Part shown: positions 6,604 to 12,936 of the stretch, piece by piece
Layout of the letters: the number at the start of each line of letters is the position of its first letter
Numbering within the stretch: position 1 is the stretch's first letter
From: Brevibacillus sp.
GTDB lineage: Bacteria > Bacillota > Bacilli > Brevibacillales > Brevibacillaceae
Direction: 5' to 3'
DNA length: 14,634 nucleotides
Assembly: GCA_029240815.1 (NCBI GenBank)
Contig: JARDZO010000135.1
Coordinates: 1-14,634 of the forward strand
Made by a program: the position numbers and the translations under genes
The notes under the pieces: model-generated
What the model was told of the DNA's origin: nothing
What the model saw: only the letters and a program-made list of their open reading frames with translations
Databases searched by the model: none

Positions 6604-7731
6604 CTATTGTCGGGATTTCCACGCGATATACTTCGCCATCAGTTCGATGGCGTGCTCGATAGCCGCTTCATTCGGATTCAATCTGGCATGATGAAGACCA
6701 TACGGAGTGTCTACCCCGAGCCAAAACATAAATCCTGGTATCTCTCTCAAAAAGAAACCGAAATCTTCTCCCCCCATTGTGCGTCCGCTATGAACGACGG
6801 TAGCCAGCTCCTGATTAGATACCCATTCCATAAATGCTTGTGTGAGCCCCTCGTCGTTATGAACCGAACAATATCCCGGGCGAAGTTCCATCTCCGCCTT
6901 GCAATCAAAGCTCGTCTCGATCCCCTGAACAATGGATTGAATTCGACGATTTACCTTTTCCATCGTCTCATCAGAAAACGTACGGATCGTCCCCGTCAGT
7001 GTCGCCTTATCCGCAATAATATTCGAGCGTGCTCCGCTTTCCAGCTTGCCAATCGAAATGACAGCAGCATCTTGGGGATCCACGTTTCTCGCTACAACAG
7101 AATGGAGCTGCATGATCAGATGCGCACTCGCCATGATCATGTCGTTGGCTAGATGCGGCATCGCTCCATGTCCACCCAATCCATGGAGATCGATTCGTAA
7201 AACGGAAGATTGCGCAAACATCGCACCTGCTCTCACCGCAATGGTCCCTACCGGATATTCCGGTGCGATATGCAGAGCGAAAATCATATCCGGACGCCAC
7301 TTGGCAAATTCCTCGGTCGTAAGCATCGGCTTCGCTCCGCCAGGTCCCTCCTCTGCCGGCTGAAAAACCACAAGCAGATCATCCTCCATCGGATGGTTCA
7401 CGAAGTGCGTCAGGATCCCAAGGGCGATCGCGGTATGCATATCGTGACCGCAAGCATGCATGAAGCCGGGGTGCGTAGAGCGATAAGGCAAGCCAGTTTC
7501 TTCCCCGATCGGCAGCCCATCGATATCAGCTCGATAACCGATGACTTTACCCGGATTGGTTCCGTTTACTTTGACGAGGACACCTGTGCGCCAGGTTTGG
7601 ACTTCGAACCGCTCCCCAGCATCAGAAAGCGTTTGCAAATAGTCCAAGATCAGTGCCTGCGTCTTCCACTCCTGAAATCCGGGTTCAGGAATTTGATGCA
7701 GCCTTTGACGAAGCTCCACGAAGGATTGCAT
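6604..7731 (-). CDS. M20D amidohydrolase, paralogue-like relative of YkuR N-acetyldiaminopimelate deacetylase
   Basis: This 375-residue metal-dependent amidohydrolase removes the acyl group from an N-acyl amino acid. Metal and catalytic elements are YRADIDGLP (66-74), HACGHDMH (92-99) with Cys94 and His96, QPAEEGPGG (124-132) with Glu127-Glu128, ALHIAPE (152-158) with His154, and LHHARLN near the C terminus. From memory the whole chain resembles B. subtilis YkuR closely (shared [15 protein letters not shown] and PGFMFWLG), at nearly the same length. In lysine biosynthesis YkuR pairs with the acetyltransferase YkuQ; no such gene is present here, and the neighbours are catabolic. A role in releasing an amino acid from an N-acyl or amide substrate is inferred. 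GGAGGGG precedes the ATG; the gene lies 25 bases after the solute receptor and is last in operon 1. Confidence 0.87.
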   Translation of the reverse strand: MQSFVELRQRLHQIPEPGFQEWKTQALILDYLQTLSDAGERFEVQTWRTGVLVKVNGTNPGKVIGYRADIDGLPIGEETGLPYRSTHPGFMHACGHDMHTAIALGILTHFVNHPMEDDLLVVFQPAEEGPGGAKPMLTTEEFAKWRPDMIFALHIAPEYPVGTIAVRAGAMFAQSSVLRIDLHGLGGHGAMPHLANDMIMASAHLIMQLHSVVARNVDPQDAAVISIGKLESGARSNIIADKATLTGTIRTFSDETMEKVNRRIQSIVQGIETSFDCKAEMELRPGYCSVHNDEGLTQAFMEWVSNQELATVVHSGRTMGGEDFGFFLREIPGFMFWLGVDTPYGLHHARLNPNEAAIEHAIELMAKYIAWKSRQ

Positions 7732-7756
7732 GTCGATCCCCTCCTAGCTTCTTACC

Positions 7757-8926
7757 TTATTGGCTCTTGAGCGCTTTTTTGCCCAGTTCGATCATGTGAG
7801 CGCGGTTCTCGAGAGAAGCAGGCTCAAACGAAGAGTTTTGGTAGTCGATTTTGTCCCAAGAGCGTATGTCTTCATAGGGCGACCTCGGCGCATCGGAACG
7901 ACGGCTGATGAACTCTTTTACGTAGTTGACGTAGTGCGTCTGACCTTCCTTACTCAGGAACCAGTTCATGAAAACCTTCGCTGCGTTAGGATGAGGTGGG
8001 TTTTTGACAATCGCAGTGGTAAACGATAGCAGATAAGGGCTTTTTTCAGGCTGAAGCTTGGTTACCTTGGTTACGACCCCTTGGTTGCGGTAATCTCGTA
8101 ATATTTCGTTGTTGATGCCGATCCCGATCGGATATTTTCCGGTCGCGAATTGTTCTGTAGCAAGCCGGCTCTCCGGATTGACCGCCAGCTTTTGCTGATC
8201 CACCAGTTTGTCCACGAAGTCCTTTCCGACTGCAAAGGACATGGCATTTAACATCTCCATCGTGGAGGAAACGTAGGAGAAATCACCCGCGATGATCTTT
8301 CCGCTCCATTTCGGGTCCAGCAAATCTTCCAAGCTCTTGATCTCTCCCTCTGGAATCAAATCATTGTTGATGTACACATACGGGTAGGCGATTGCGGAGA
8401 AGGCGAATTGTCCCTTGTAATCTCCCTGCGCCATTTTGTATCCGGCTTCATACCCGTAATTCCAGTTCTTCTCGTCCTTCACATCAGGCAAAATGATCGC
8501 GTCCTGAATATTCTCGGACGGTACCGCCGCGTTTTCCAAGGTAATGTCGACGAGGAACTTATTTTGCTGCTGCTCTGCCAGGATCTTGGTCGTCATCTGG
8601 GTCGGATTCATCCCCGAATATTTGACCTTGATCCCCGGAAATGCCTTCTCAAACTCCTCCATCACGCCCTCGCGATTGGTAGGAAGACCGAACACAACTA
8701 CTTCTCCCTCTTGTTTTGCTGCTTCTACCGTTTTCTCCCACTCTATCTGCCAGGCTTCTTTATTTGCGCCTGTGCTTCCACCAGTCCCTGCTGTCGCCTC
8801 TGTTTTCGGCGGTTCGGAAGCGGGCTGTGCTTGATTGGAGCCCGAGCCACAAGCCGCGAGTCCGGTCGCCATCACGCAAGATAATGCCAAACTGACTACC
8901 TTCCCTGTAAATGTCCGTCTCACCAT
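7757..8926 (-). CDS. Lipoprotein extracellular solute-binding protein (family 1 ABC receptor)
   Basis: This 389-residue precursor begins with a lipoprotein signal peptide: positively charged MVRRTFTGK, a hydrophobic core, and lipobox LAAC with the lipidated cysteine at 26. A flexible Ser/Thr/Gly/Pro-rich linker (about 27-55) tethers the binding domain outside the membrane. The mature part resembles periplasmic-binding fold proteins of the Fe3+/thiamine/2-aminoethylphosphonate type, with EGEVVVFGLP near the start, LLDPKWSGKI in the middle and NAAKVFMNWFLS towards the C terminus. It would capture a ligand for an ABC importer, but no permease or ATPase gene lies next to it or elsewhere in the window. 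The ligand is unknown; its place between hydroxyacid dehydrogenase and deacylase suggests the operon's substrate. The ATG follows GGGGAGA at good spacing. Confidence 0.88.
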   Translation of the reverse strand: MVRRTFTGKVVSLALSCVMATGLAACGSGSNQAQPASEPPKTEATAGTGGSTGANKEAWQIEWEKTVEAAKQEGEVVVFGLPTNREGVMEEFEKAFPGIKVKYSGMNPTQMTTKILAEQQQNKFLVDITLENAAVPSENIQDAIILPDVKDEKNWNYGYEAGYKMAQGDYKGQFAFSAIAYPYVYINNDLIPEGEIKSLEDLLDPKWSGKIIAGDFSYVSSTMEMLNAMSFAVGKDFVDKLVDQQKLAVNPESRLATEQFATGKYPIGIGINNEILRDYRNQGVVTKVTKLQPEKSPYLLSFTTAIVKNPPHPNAAKVFMNWFLSKEGQTHYVNYVKEFISRRSDAPRSPYEDIRSWDKIDYQNSSFEPASLENRAHMIELGKKALKSQ

Positions 8927-8965
8927 CGATACTTCTCCCCTTTTTTCATGAAAGTGCCTTGCCTA

Positions 8966-9946
8966 CTAGTAACCCTTCGCTTTATTAATCACGTTCACCA
9001 AGGGATCGCCCTGAATGAATCGCCGAAGGTTGTCGCAAAACAGCGTGGAAATTCGATCCATGTTTTTCGGTGAGGCAAACGAATTGTGGGGAGTAATGAA
9101 TAGATTCTCGATTGCCCAAAAAGGATGATCTGCAGGAAGCGGTTCCTGCAAGAAGACGTCTAGGAAAGCGCCGGCAATACGCTTTTCAATCAAAGCGCTT
9201 CGAATGGCGTACTCGCTTACGGTCTCTCCTCTACCAATGTTGATGAACAGGGCCGTCGGCTTCATTAGCGCGAACGTCTCGTCTTTGAAAAATCCTTTGT
9301 TCTCGGGTGTGGCGGGAAGGCAGTTTACGACAATGTCGGACTCAGCGAGCAAATCAACCAAATGCTCCGGAGTGACCAGACGATCAACAGGCTCAGCAGG
9401 GTCGATTGTTGTGCTTCTGCGGCATGCGACGACATTCATCCCCAATGCTTTTGCCCGTTGCGCGATTTCTTTGCCAATCGCTCCGTAGCCGACAATACCG
9501 AGCGTGCTGCCGAACACCTCCATCGCTGGAACACGCTTCCACACTTTTTGCTCCTGCTGCTTGGCGAAATGATGAAATCCTTTACTCCAGGAAAAGATCG
9601 CTGCGATCGTATACTCGGCAATGGCCGCAGAGTTGCACCCGCGGGAATTGGTAATGATCACGGGACTTTTACGAATCTCGTCTGTGAGCAGGTTGTCGAC
9701 ACCGACGCTAAACGAATGGACCCATTTGAGCTTTTTGGCATGCTGGAGGTACGTAAAATCATCGAGTGTGCCATTGCCAAAGATAACGTCTACATCCTCG
9801 AGAACCTCTGACGGGACTTCCTCATTCAAAAGTGAGTACGAAACGTGATCGGCAAGCTCACGGACTTGGCTCAAATATCGCTCCGGGATGGTTGGACCAG
9901 TAGGAATTCGTCCTGTTCGGATCAGCACATGACAGCGGTTTTTCAT
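8966..9946 (-). CDS. D-isomer-specific 2-hydroxyacid dehydrogenase
   Basis: This 326-residue cytosolic enzyme interconverts a 2-oxoacid and a D-2-hydroxyacid. The nucleotide-binding motif is VGYGAIG (152-158). The catalytic triad is Arg239 in NIGRGE, Glu268 in LQEPLP and His287 in TPHNS. After the second Rossmann strand there is CRRS (Arg176, Arg177) instead of the acidic residue typical of NAD-dependent members, so NADP(H) is predicted. The overall pattern is GhrA-like. Substrates could be glyoxylate/hydroxypyruvate, arylpyruvate or arylglyoxylate; the neighbouring aminotransferase argues for the 2-oxoacid it makes. The ATG lies four bases after the aminotransferase stop, and its ribosome site AAGGGTGA spans that stop, so the genes are probably translationally coupled. 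Confidence 0.88.
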   Translation of the reverse strand: MKNRCHVLIRTGRIPTGPTIPERYLSQVRELADHVSYSLLNEEVPSEVLEDVDVIFGNGTLDDFTYLQHAKKLKWVHSFSVGVDNLLTDEIRKSPVIITNSRGCNSAAIAEYTIAAIFSWSKGFHHFAKQQEQKVWKRVPAMEVFGSTLGIVGYGAIGKEIAQRAKALGMNVVACRRSTTIDPAEPVDRLVTPEHLVDLLAESDIVVNCLPATPENKGFFKDETFALMKPTALFINIGRGETVSEYAIRSALIEKRIAGAFLDVFLQEPLPADHPFWAIENLFITPHNSFASPKNMDRISTLFCDNLRRFIQGDPLVNVINKAKGY

Positions 9947-9950
9947 CGAA

Positions 9951-11063
9951 TCACCCTTGACTTTCCTGAAGTTTCAGACTAATTTCAGCAAGTGCAGCCA
10001 TCAGGACTTGGTTTTGCTGATTGGTACCAATCGTGATCCGCGCGTACGTAGGTAGCTTCCAAGAACCACACGGGCGAATCAGGATCCCTTTATGCATCAG
10101 CGCTTGATAGATGGGCGCAGTATCCTGCTTCATATCGATAAATAAAAAGTTGGCGTGGGAAGGAGTTACTTCATAGCCAAGAGCTTGCAAGGCTTTCGTC
10201 ATTTCCTGCATTTGCTCTTGGTTTTGCTGTAAGGTATGACTCACGAACTCATGATCATCCAGCGCAGCCATTGCTCCCGCCACCGCGATCCGATTGACAG
10301 CAAAGTGCTCTCGCACCGCGCCTACGGGCTGCATATACGCTTTTGGTCCGATTGCGTAGCCGATCCGCAGACCTGCAAGCCCGTACAGCTTGGAAAAGGT
10401 GCGTATCGTAATCAGTGGTACATTTTCCTTTACATAATCGAGTCCGTTTTTGTAGGAGGAATGTTGGACAAATTCTATGTAGGCTTCGTCTAGTACTACG
10501 ATGACATGCTTGGGAACTCGCGTCAGAAAGGATTGCAATTGCTCCTCTTTCAGGATGGTCCCTGTGGGGTTGTTGGGATTGCAGATGAAGATCATCTTTG
10601 TCTTGTCCGTAATGGCAGTCAGTATCGCATCCAGATCGTACGTATGCTCTCTGGTCGGTATCTCTACCGGTACACCTTCCAGCAAGAGGACGGCCGCACG
10701 ATACGTAGGAAAAGTCGGTGTGCAGTAAATCACTTCATCACCTTGATTGATGTAAGCGGCCCCAATCAGCTTGATGACATGATCGGCGCCATTTGCTACC
10801 ACGATCTGATCTGGATCGATTCCGTGTACTTGTGCCAGTCGGACTCGCAGGTCTTTGCACGATCCCTCTGGATAGAGCTGACTTTCTTCAATGGCTAGAT
10901 GCATAGCCTTCGCAGCTTTCGGCGAAGTTCCGAATGGATTTTCGTTCGAAGCCAAGCGGATGATGCTGTCTAAACCTAGCTCTTCTTTTACTTCTTCTAT
11001 CGGCTTACCTGGAACGTACGGACTCAATTTTCCCACGCTAGTACGCCACAACTCTTGAGACAT
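9951..11063 (-). CDS. HisC-like PLP-dependent aminotransferase (class I/II)
   Basis: This 370-residue fold-type I aminotransferase is of the histidinol-phosphate aminotransferase family. Visible elements are RLASNENPFG (36-45), CNPNNPTGT (161-169), VLDEAYIEF (190-198) with Asp192, and the PLP lysine Lys225 in TFSKLYGLAGLRIGY. No other histidine-biosynthesis gene is present. HisC relatives commonly also use aromatic amino acids, and some family members act on hydroxyphenylglycine. In this operon it probably exchanges the amino group of an aromatic or related amino acid with a 2-oxoacid. The ribosome site AAGGAGG serves either GTG at 11066 or ATG at 11063; I chose the ATG. It lies 30 bases after the class II aldolase-fold gene. 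Confidence 0.86.
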   Translation of the reverse strand: MSQELWRTSVGKLSPYVPGKPIEEVKEELGLDSIIRLASNENPFGTSPKAAKAMHLAIEESQLYPEGSCKDLRVRLAQVHGIDPDQIVVANGADHVIKLIGAAYINQGDEVIYCTPTFPTYRAAVLLLEGVPVEIPTREHTYDLDAILTAITDKTKMIFICNPNNPTGTILKEEQLQSFLTRVPKHVIVVLDEAYIEFVQHSSYKNGLDYVKENVPLITIRTFSKLYGLAGLRIGYAIGPKAYMQPVGAVREHFAVNRIAVAGAMAALDDHEFVSHTLQQNQEQMQEMTKALQALGYEVTPSHANFLFIDMKQDTAPIYQALMHKGILIRPCGSWKLPTYARITIGTNQQNQVLMAALAEISLKLQESQG

Positions 11064-11093
11064 CACCAGATTCCTCCTTTTCTTTCCTCGTAG

Positions 11094-11858
11094 TTAATCG
11101 AGTGCGGGTTCCAGCTTTGAGAGGCGATTCCAGATCGTATAAAAGCTGTTATGTCCAACAGCTTCCCGTCCAATCTGATTTCGGGTAATTTCCGCTTGAT
11201 CATGCGGGATGGGCTGAATCGTCCCCGCTGCTGCGGCCAACATCTGAATTTGGCAAGCTTCTTCCATCTGAATGAACCACCACACTGCTGACTCGACGCT
11301 CTGACCCACTGTCATGATGCCGTGATTTTTCAAAATGATCGCCTTTTTCTCTCCTAACGCTTCGGCAATGCGCTTCCCTTCGGAATTGTCTTTCACGACT
11401 CCCCGAAAATCATTGAACAATGCATGATCTTCGTAGAACGCACAATCATTTTGCGTAGAGGGTTGAAGCAATTTTCCGAGCGTAGACCAAGCCATTCCGT
11501 ATCGGCTATGAGAGTGAGCCGCTGCCACTACGTCAGGGCGTGCCTCATGCACCTCATTGTGGATCGCAAACGCGGCAATATTGATCCGATCATGCTTCCC
11601 TTCGACAATCTCATTCTTGTTATTGACGAGAACAAGGTCCGAAACCGTTATGTCGCTAAAATGAACACCGAGTGGATTGACCCAAAAGCAATCTTTGTAT
11701 TGAGGGTCACGAGCACTGATGTGACCAGCATTGCCATTACTGAAACCAAAACGTCCAAAAATACGAAACCCGGCTGTCAAAACTTCCTTGCGATACTGAC
11801 GTTCTTCCTGAACTGTGGTAAACGTGCGTTGGGTGACGAACACATTGGTTTTCTCCAT
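11094..11858 (-). CDS. Class II aldolase/adducin-fold protein lacking the classical catalytic Glu
   Basis: This 254-residue protein has the class II aldolase/adducin fold. Metal ligands are His115 and His117 in AHSHSRYG and His179 in KNHGIMTVG; GNAGHISARDP (42-52) matches the phosphate or carboxylate loop. Aligned by eye on L-fuculose-1-phosphate aldolase, the catalytic Glu73 falls at Ala96 in INIAAFAIH, as in adducin-like members, so sugar-phosphate aldolase activity is doubtful. The fold also includes aromatic-acid decarboxylases and CloR/NovR-type oxygenases acting on aryl-2-oxoacids, and such a reaction would suit the neighbours. This is inference. It is the first gene of operon 1, with GGAGG upstream of ATG 11858. 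The start codon can pair with upstream leader sequence. Confidence 0.85.
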   Translation of the reverse strand: MEKTNVFVTQRTFTTVQEERQYRKEVLTAGFRIFGRFGFSNGNAGHISARDPQYKDCFWVNPLGVHFSDITVSDLVLVNNKNEIVEGKHDRINIAAFAIHNEVHEARPDVVAAAHSHSRYGMAWSTLGKLLQPSTQNDCAFYEDHALFNDFRGVVKDNSEGKRIAEALGEKKAIILKNHGIMTVGQSVESAVWWFIQMEEACQIQMLAAAAGTIQPIPHDQAEITRNQIGREAVGHNSFYTIWNRLSKLEPALD

Positions 11859-11888
11859 GGGAATCCCTCCGAGTCTTTTATGGAAACC
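11847..11888 (-). promoter_or_regulatory. Possible hairpin enclosing the operon 1 start codon
   Basis: On the minus strand GGTTTCCAT (11880-11888) can pair with ATGG and AAACC (11847-11858) across a 3-base bulge. This buries the ATG of the class II aldolase-fold gene and leaves its GGAGG ribosome site in the loop. It may tune translation, or it may be chance. Confidence 0.25.
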
Positions 11889-11987
11889 AGCACAGCAAGT
11901 GTAAAAACGAACCAGTAACGTCCCAATATTCAGTCTCTTACTCGCGATCCCCTCCTTCTACTGCGGTGTTCAAAACGAGCTCAACAT

Positions 11988-12022
11988 TGTAATACATTTT
12001 TGTTGTTCATGATTGTATAACA
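11988..12022. promoter_or_regulatory. Two related short palindromes just downstream of the operon 1 start point
   Basis: TGTAATACA (11988-11996) is a perfect 9-base palindrome. Its near copy, TGTTATACA on the minus strand (12014-12022), has its centre 26 bases away. Both lie just downstream of the expected transcription start near 12027. FCD/VanR-type GntR regulators often bind TTGTATACAA-like sites, so these are candidate operators for the neighbouring regulator. Confidence 0.35.
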
Positions 12023-12033
12023 TCTTTGGTGAG

Positions 12034-12063
12034 ATTATAACTTGCAAAACTTTCCACTGTCAA
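12034..12063 (-). promoter_or_regulatory. Sigma-A promoter of operon 1
   Basis: TTGACA (12058-12063), an 18-base spacer and TATAAT (12034-12039) form a promoter with both hexamers at consensus on the minus strand. An A/T-rich stretch resembling an UP element lies upstream at 12071-12092. Transcription should start near 12027, giving a leader of about 170 bases. The leader contains AGAAGGAGGGG (about 11950-11960) with no start codon at usable spacing. Such a strong promoter in front of catabolic genes implies repression. Confidence 0.85.
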
Positions 12064-12069
12064 CATAGG
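12054..12069 (-). promoter_or_regulatory. Palindromic candidate operator over the -35 box (copy 2)
   Basis: The minus strand reads CCTATGTTGACAGTGG over the operon 1 -35 box and matches the element at 81-96 at 14 of 16 positions. Both promoters also have an 18-base spacer. This placement suits a repressor that blocks RNA polymerase. Confidence 0.45.
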
Positions 12070-12101
12070 GAAAATAATATTTTTAATTTTCTAAAATAAA
12101 C

Positions 12102-12130
12102 AAAAAAAGTAGCGAAGCATGTCCGCTACT
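12102..12130 (-). terminator. Intrinsic terminator of the GntR gene
   Basis: On the minus strand AGTAGCG (12124-12130) pairs perfectly with CGCTACT (12108-12114) around a 9-base loop, followed by a run of seven T. It lies 20 bases past the regulator's stop and just upstream of the operon 1 promoter, so the regulator and operon 1 are separate units. Confidence 0.9.
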
Positions 12131-12150
12131 CTCTCAACTCGCCTATTCAA

Positions 12151-12792
12151 TTAAAACAATAACGTATAGTTTTTCTCGATGATTGACCGGATATGGCTCA
12201 TTTCCGTACGGATCGCTTTCTCCGCTTGGTCTGGTTGGCGCGCTTGAAGTGCGACAAAGATATTCTGCATTTCTTTCACAGACTCGTCTTTTCGACCCGG
12301 AAGAAGCAACGTACGGAAGTGATAGCGCCACAACGGTGTACGTACCGCATGGACCATCGCCACAGCTGTTTGATTCTTTGCCGACTCGTAAATCACGTCA
12401 TAAAAGCGATTGGTCAAAAGAACGAGCTCTTCAATCTGATTCTGTTCGATGCAGGTCTGCATGCTCTGGATGATGTCTGCCAATTCTAGCAACTGCGCTT
12501 CTTGTATGTTTTGGGCGGCACTCTTCGCAATTAACCCATCTAGCACTTCTATGATTTCCAGATGCGCGATGACTTCTTCCAAGGTGAAAGACTTGACCGT
12601 TGCCCCTCTATTATCCTCGATGACGACAAGATGATCTTGCTGCAATTTCATCAGTGCCTTTTTGACCGTGTTGCGGTTGACCCCTACGCTTTCTGCCAGC
12701 TGGGTCTCGATCAACTTCTGCATGGGCTTGAATGTCCCATCCAAAATCTTTTGTTTCACAAACTGATAGGTTGCTTCTGTTTGATTTTTCAA
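12151..12792 (-). CDS. GntR-family transcriptional regulator, FCD subfamily
   Basis: This 213-residue regulator has an N-terminal winged helix-turn-helix (about 5-70; LIETQLAESVGVNRNTVKKA, then VIEDNRGATV as the wing) and a helical FCD effector domain (about 75-205). FCD domains usually hold a metal through Asp, His, His and His. By eye the first two positions are Thr127 and Tyr131 in LTNRFYDV, the third is near Met175, and only His200 remains, so ligand binding is probably metal-free. The start is TTG at 12792 with GGAG nine bases upstream; the rare start may keep levels low. It has its own promoter and terminator and probably controls the neighbouring operons in response to an acid intermediate, but the targets are inferred. 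Confidence 0.88.
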   Translation of the reverse strand: MKNQTEATYQFVKQKILDGTFKPMQKLIETQLAESVGVNRNTVKKALMKLQQDHLVVIEDNRGATVKSFTLEEVIAHLEIIEVLDGLIAKSAAQNIQEAQLLELADIIQSMQTCIEQNQIEELVLLTNRFYDVIYESAKNQTAVAMVHAVRTPLWRYHFRTLLLPGRKDESVKEMQNIFVALQARQPDQAEKAIRTEMSHIRSIIEKNYTLLF

Positions 12793-12842
12793 AAGCTACA
12801 ACTCCAAAATGGTTAAAGTTTAAATATTCACTATTATCGAAA

Positions 12843-12871
12843 AATATACACCTTCATGTACATACTGTCAA
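12843..12871 (-). promoter_or_regulatory. Sigma-A promoter of the GntR gene with an internal palindrome
   Basis: TTGACA (12866-12871), a 17-base spacer and TATATT (12843-12848) lie about 50 bases upstream of the TTG start. The spacer contains the perfect palindrome ATGTACAT (12856-12863), related in its TGTA/TACA core to the pair at 11988-12022. Autoregulation is therefore plausible. Confidence 0.75.
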
Positions 12872-12882
12872 ATTGTAACACG

Positions 12883-12914
12883 AAAAGGACGTCTCCTCTG
12901 GCAAGACACGTCCT
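12883..12914 (-). terminator. Intrinsic terminator of the thiamine-diphosphate enzyme gene
   Basis: On the minus strand AGGACGT (12908-12914) pairs with ACGTCCT (12886-12892), with further pairing of GTCT and AGAC inside. A short T run follows (12883-12886). It lies 22 bases past the stop at 12937 and separates this gene from the regulator. Confidence 0.75.
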
Positions 12915-12936
12915 CTCGAATATTTGATTTTTGGAT

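Noticed and set aside
8944..8953. Palindrome TTTCATGAAA between dehydrogenase and solute-binding genes
   Set aside because: It is a 10-base self-complementary stretch with no loop, no strong stem and no promoter beside it; probably chance.
9951..11063. Aminotransferase as the histidine biosynthesis enzyme HisC
   Set aside because: The family match is real, but no other histidine gene is present and the partners are catabolic, so I did not assign the hisC symbol.
11940..11999. Nineteen-codon leader peptide in the operon 1 leader
   Set aside because: A short ATG-to-TAA frame exists on the minus strand, but it has no ribosome site upstream and no repeated codons of regulatory meaning.
11859..12027. 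T-box or other known riboswitch in the operon 1 leader
   Set aside because: I could not find the conserved T-box GGTGGNACCRCG segment, an antiterminator/terminator pair or another known aptamer core.
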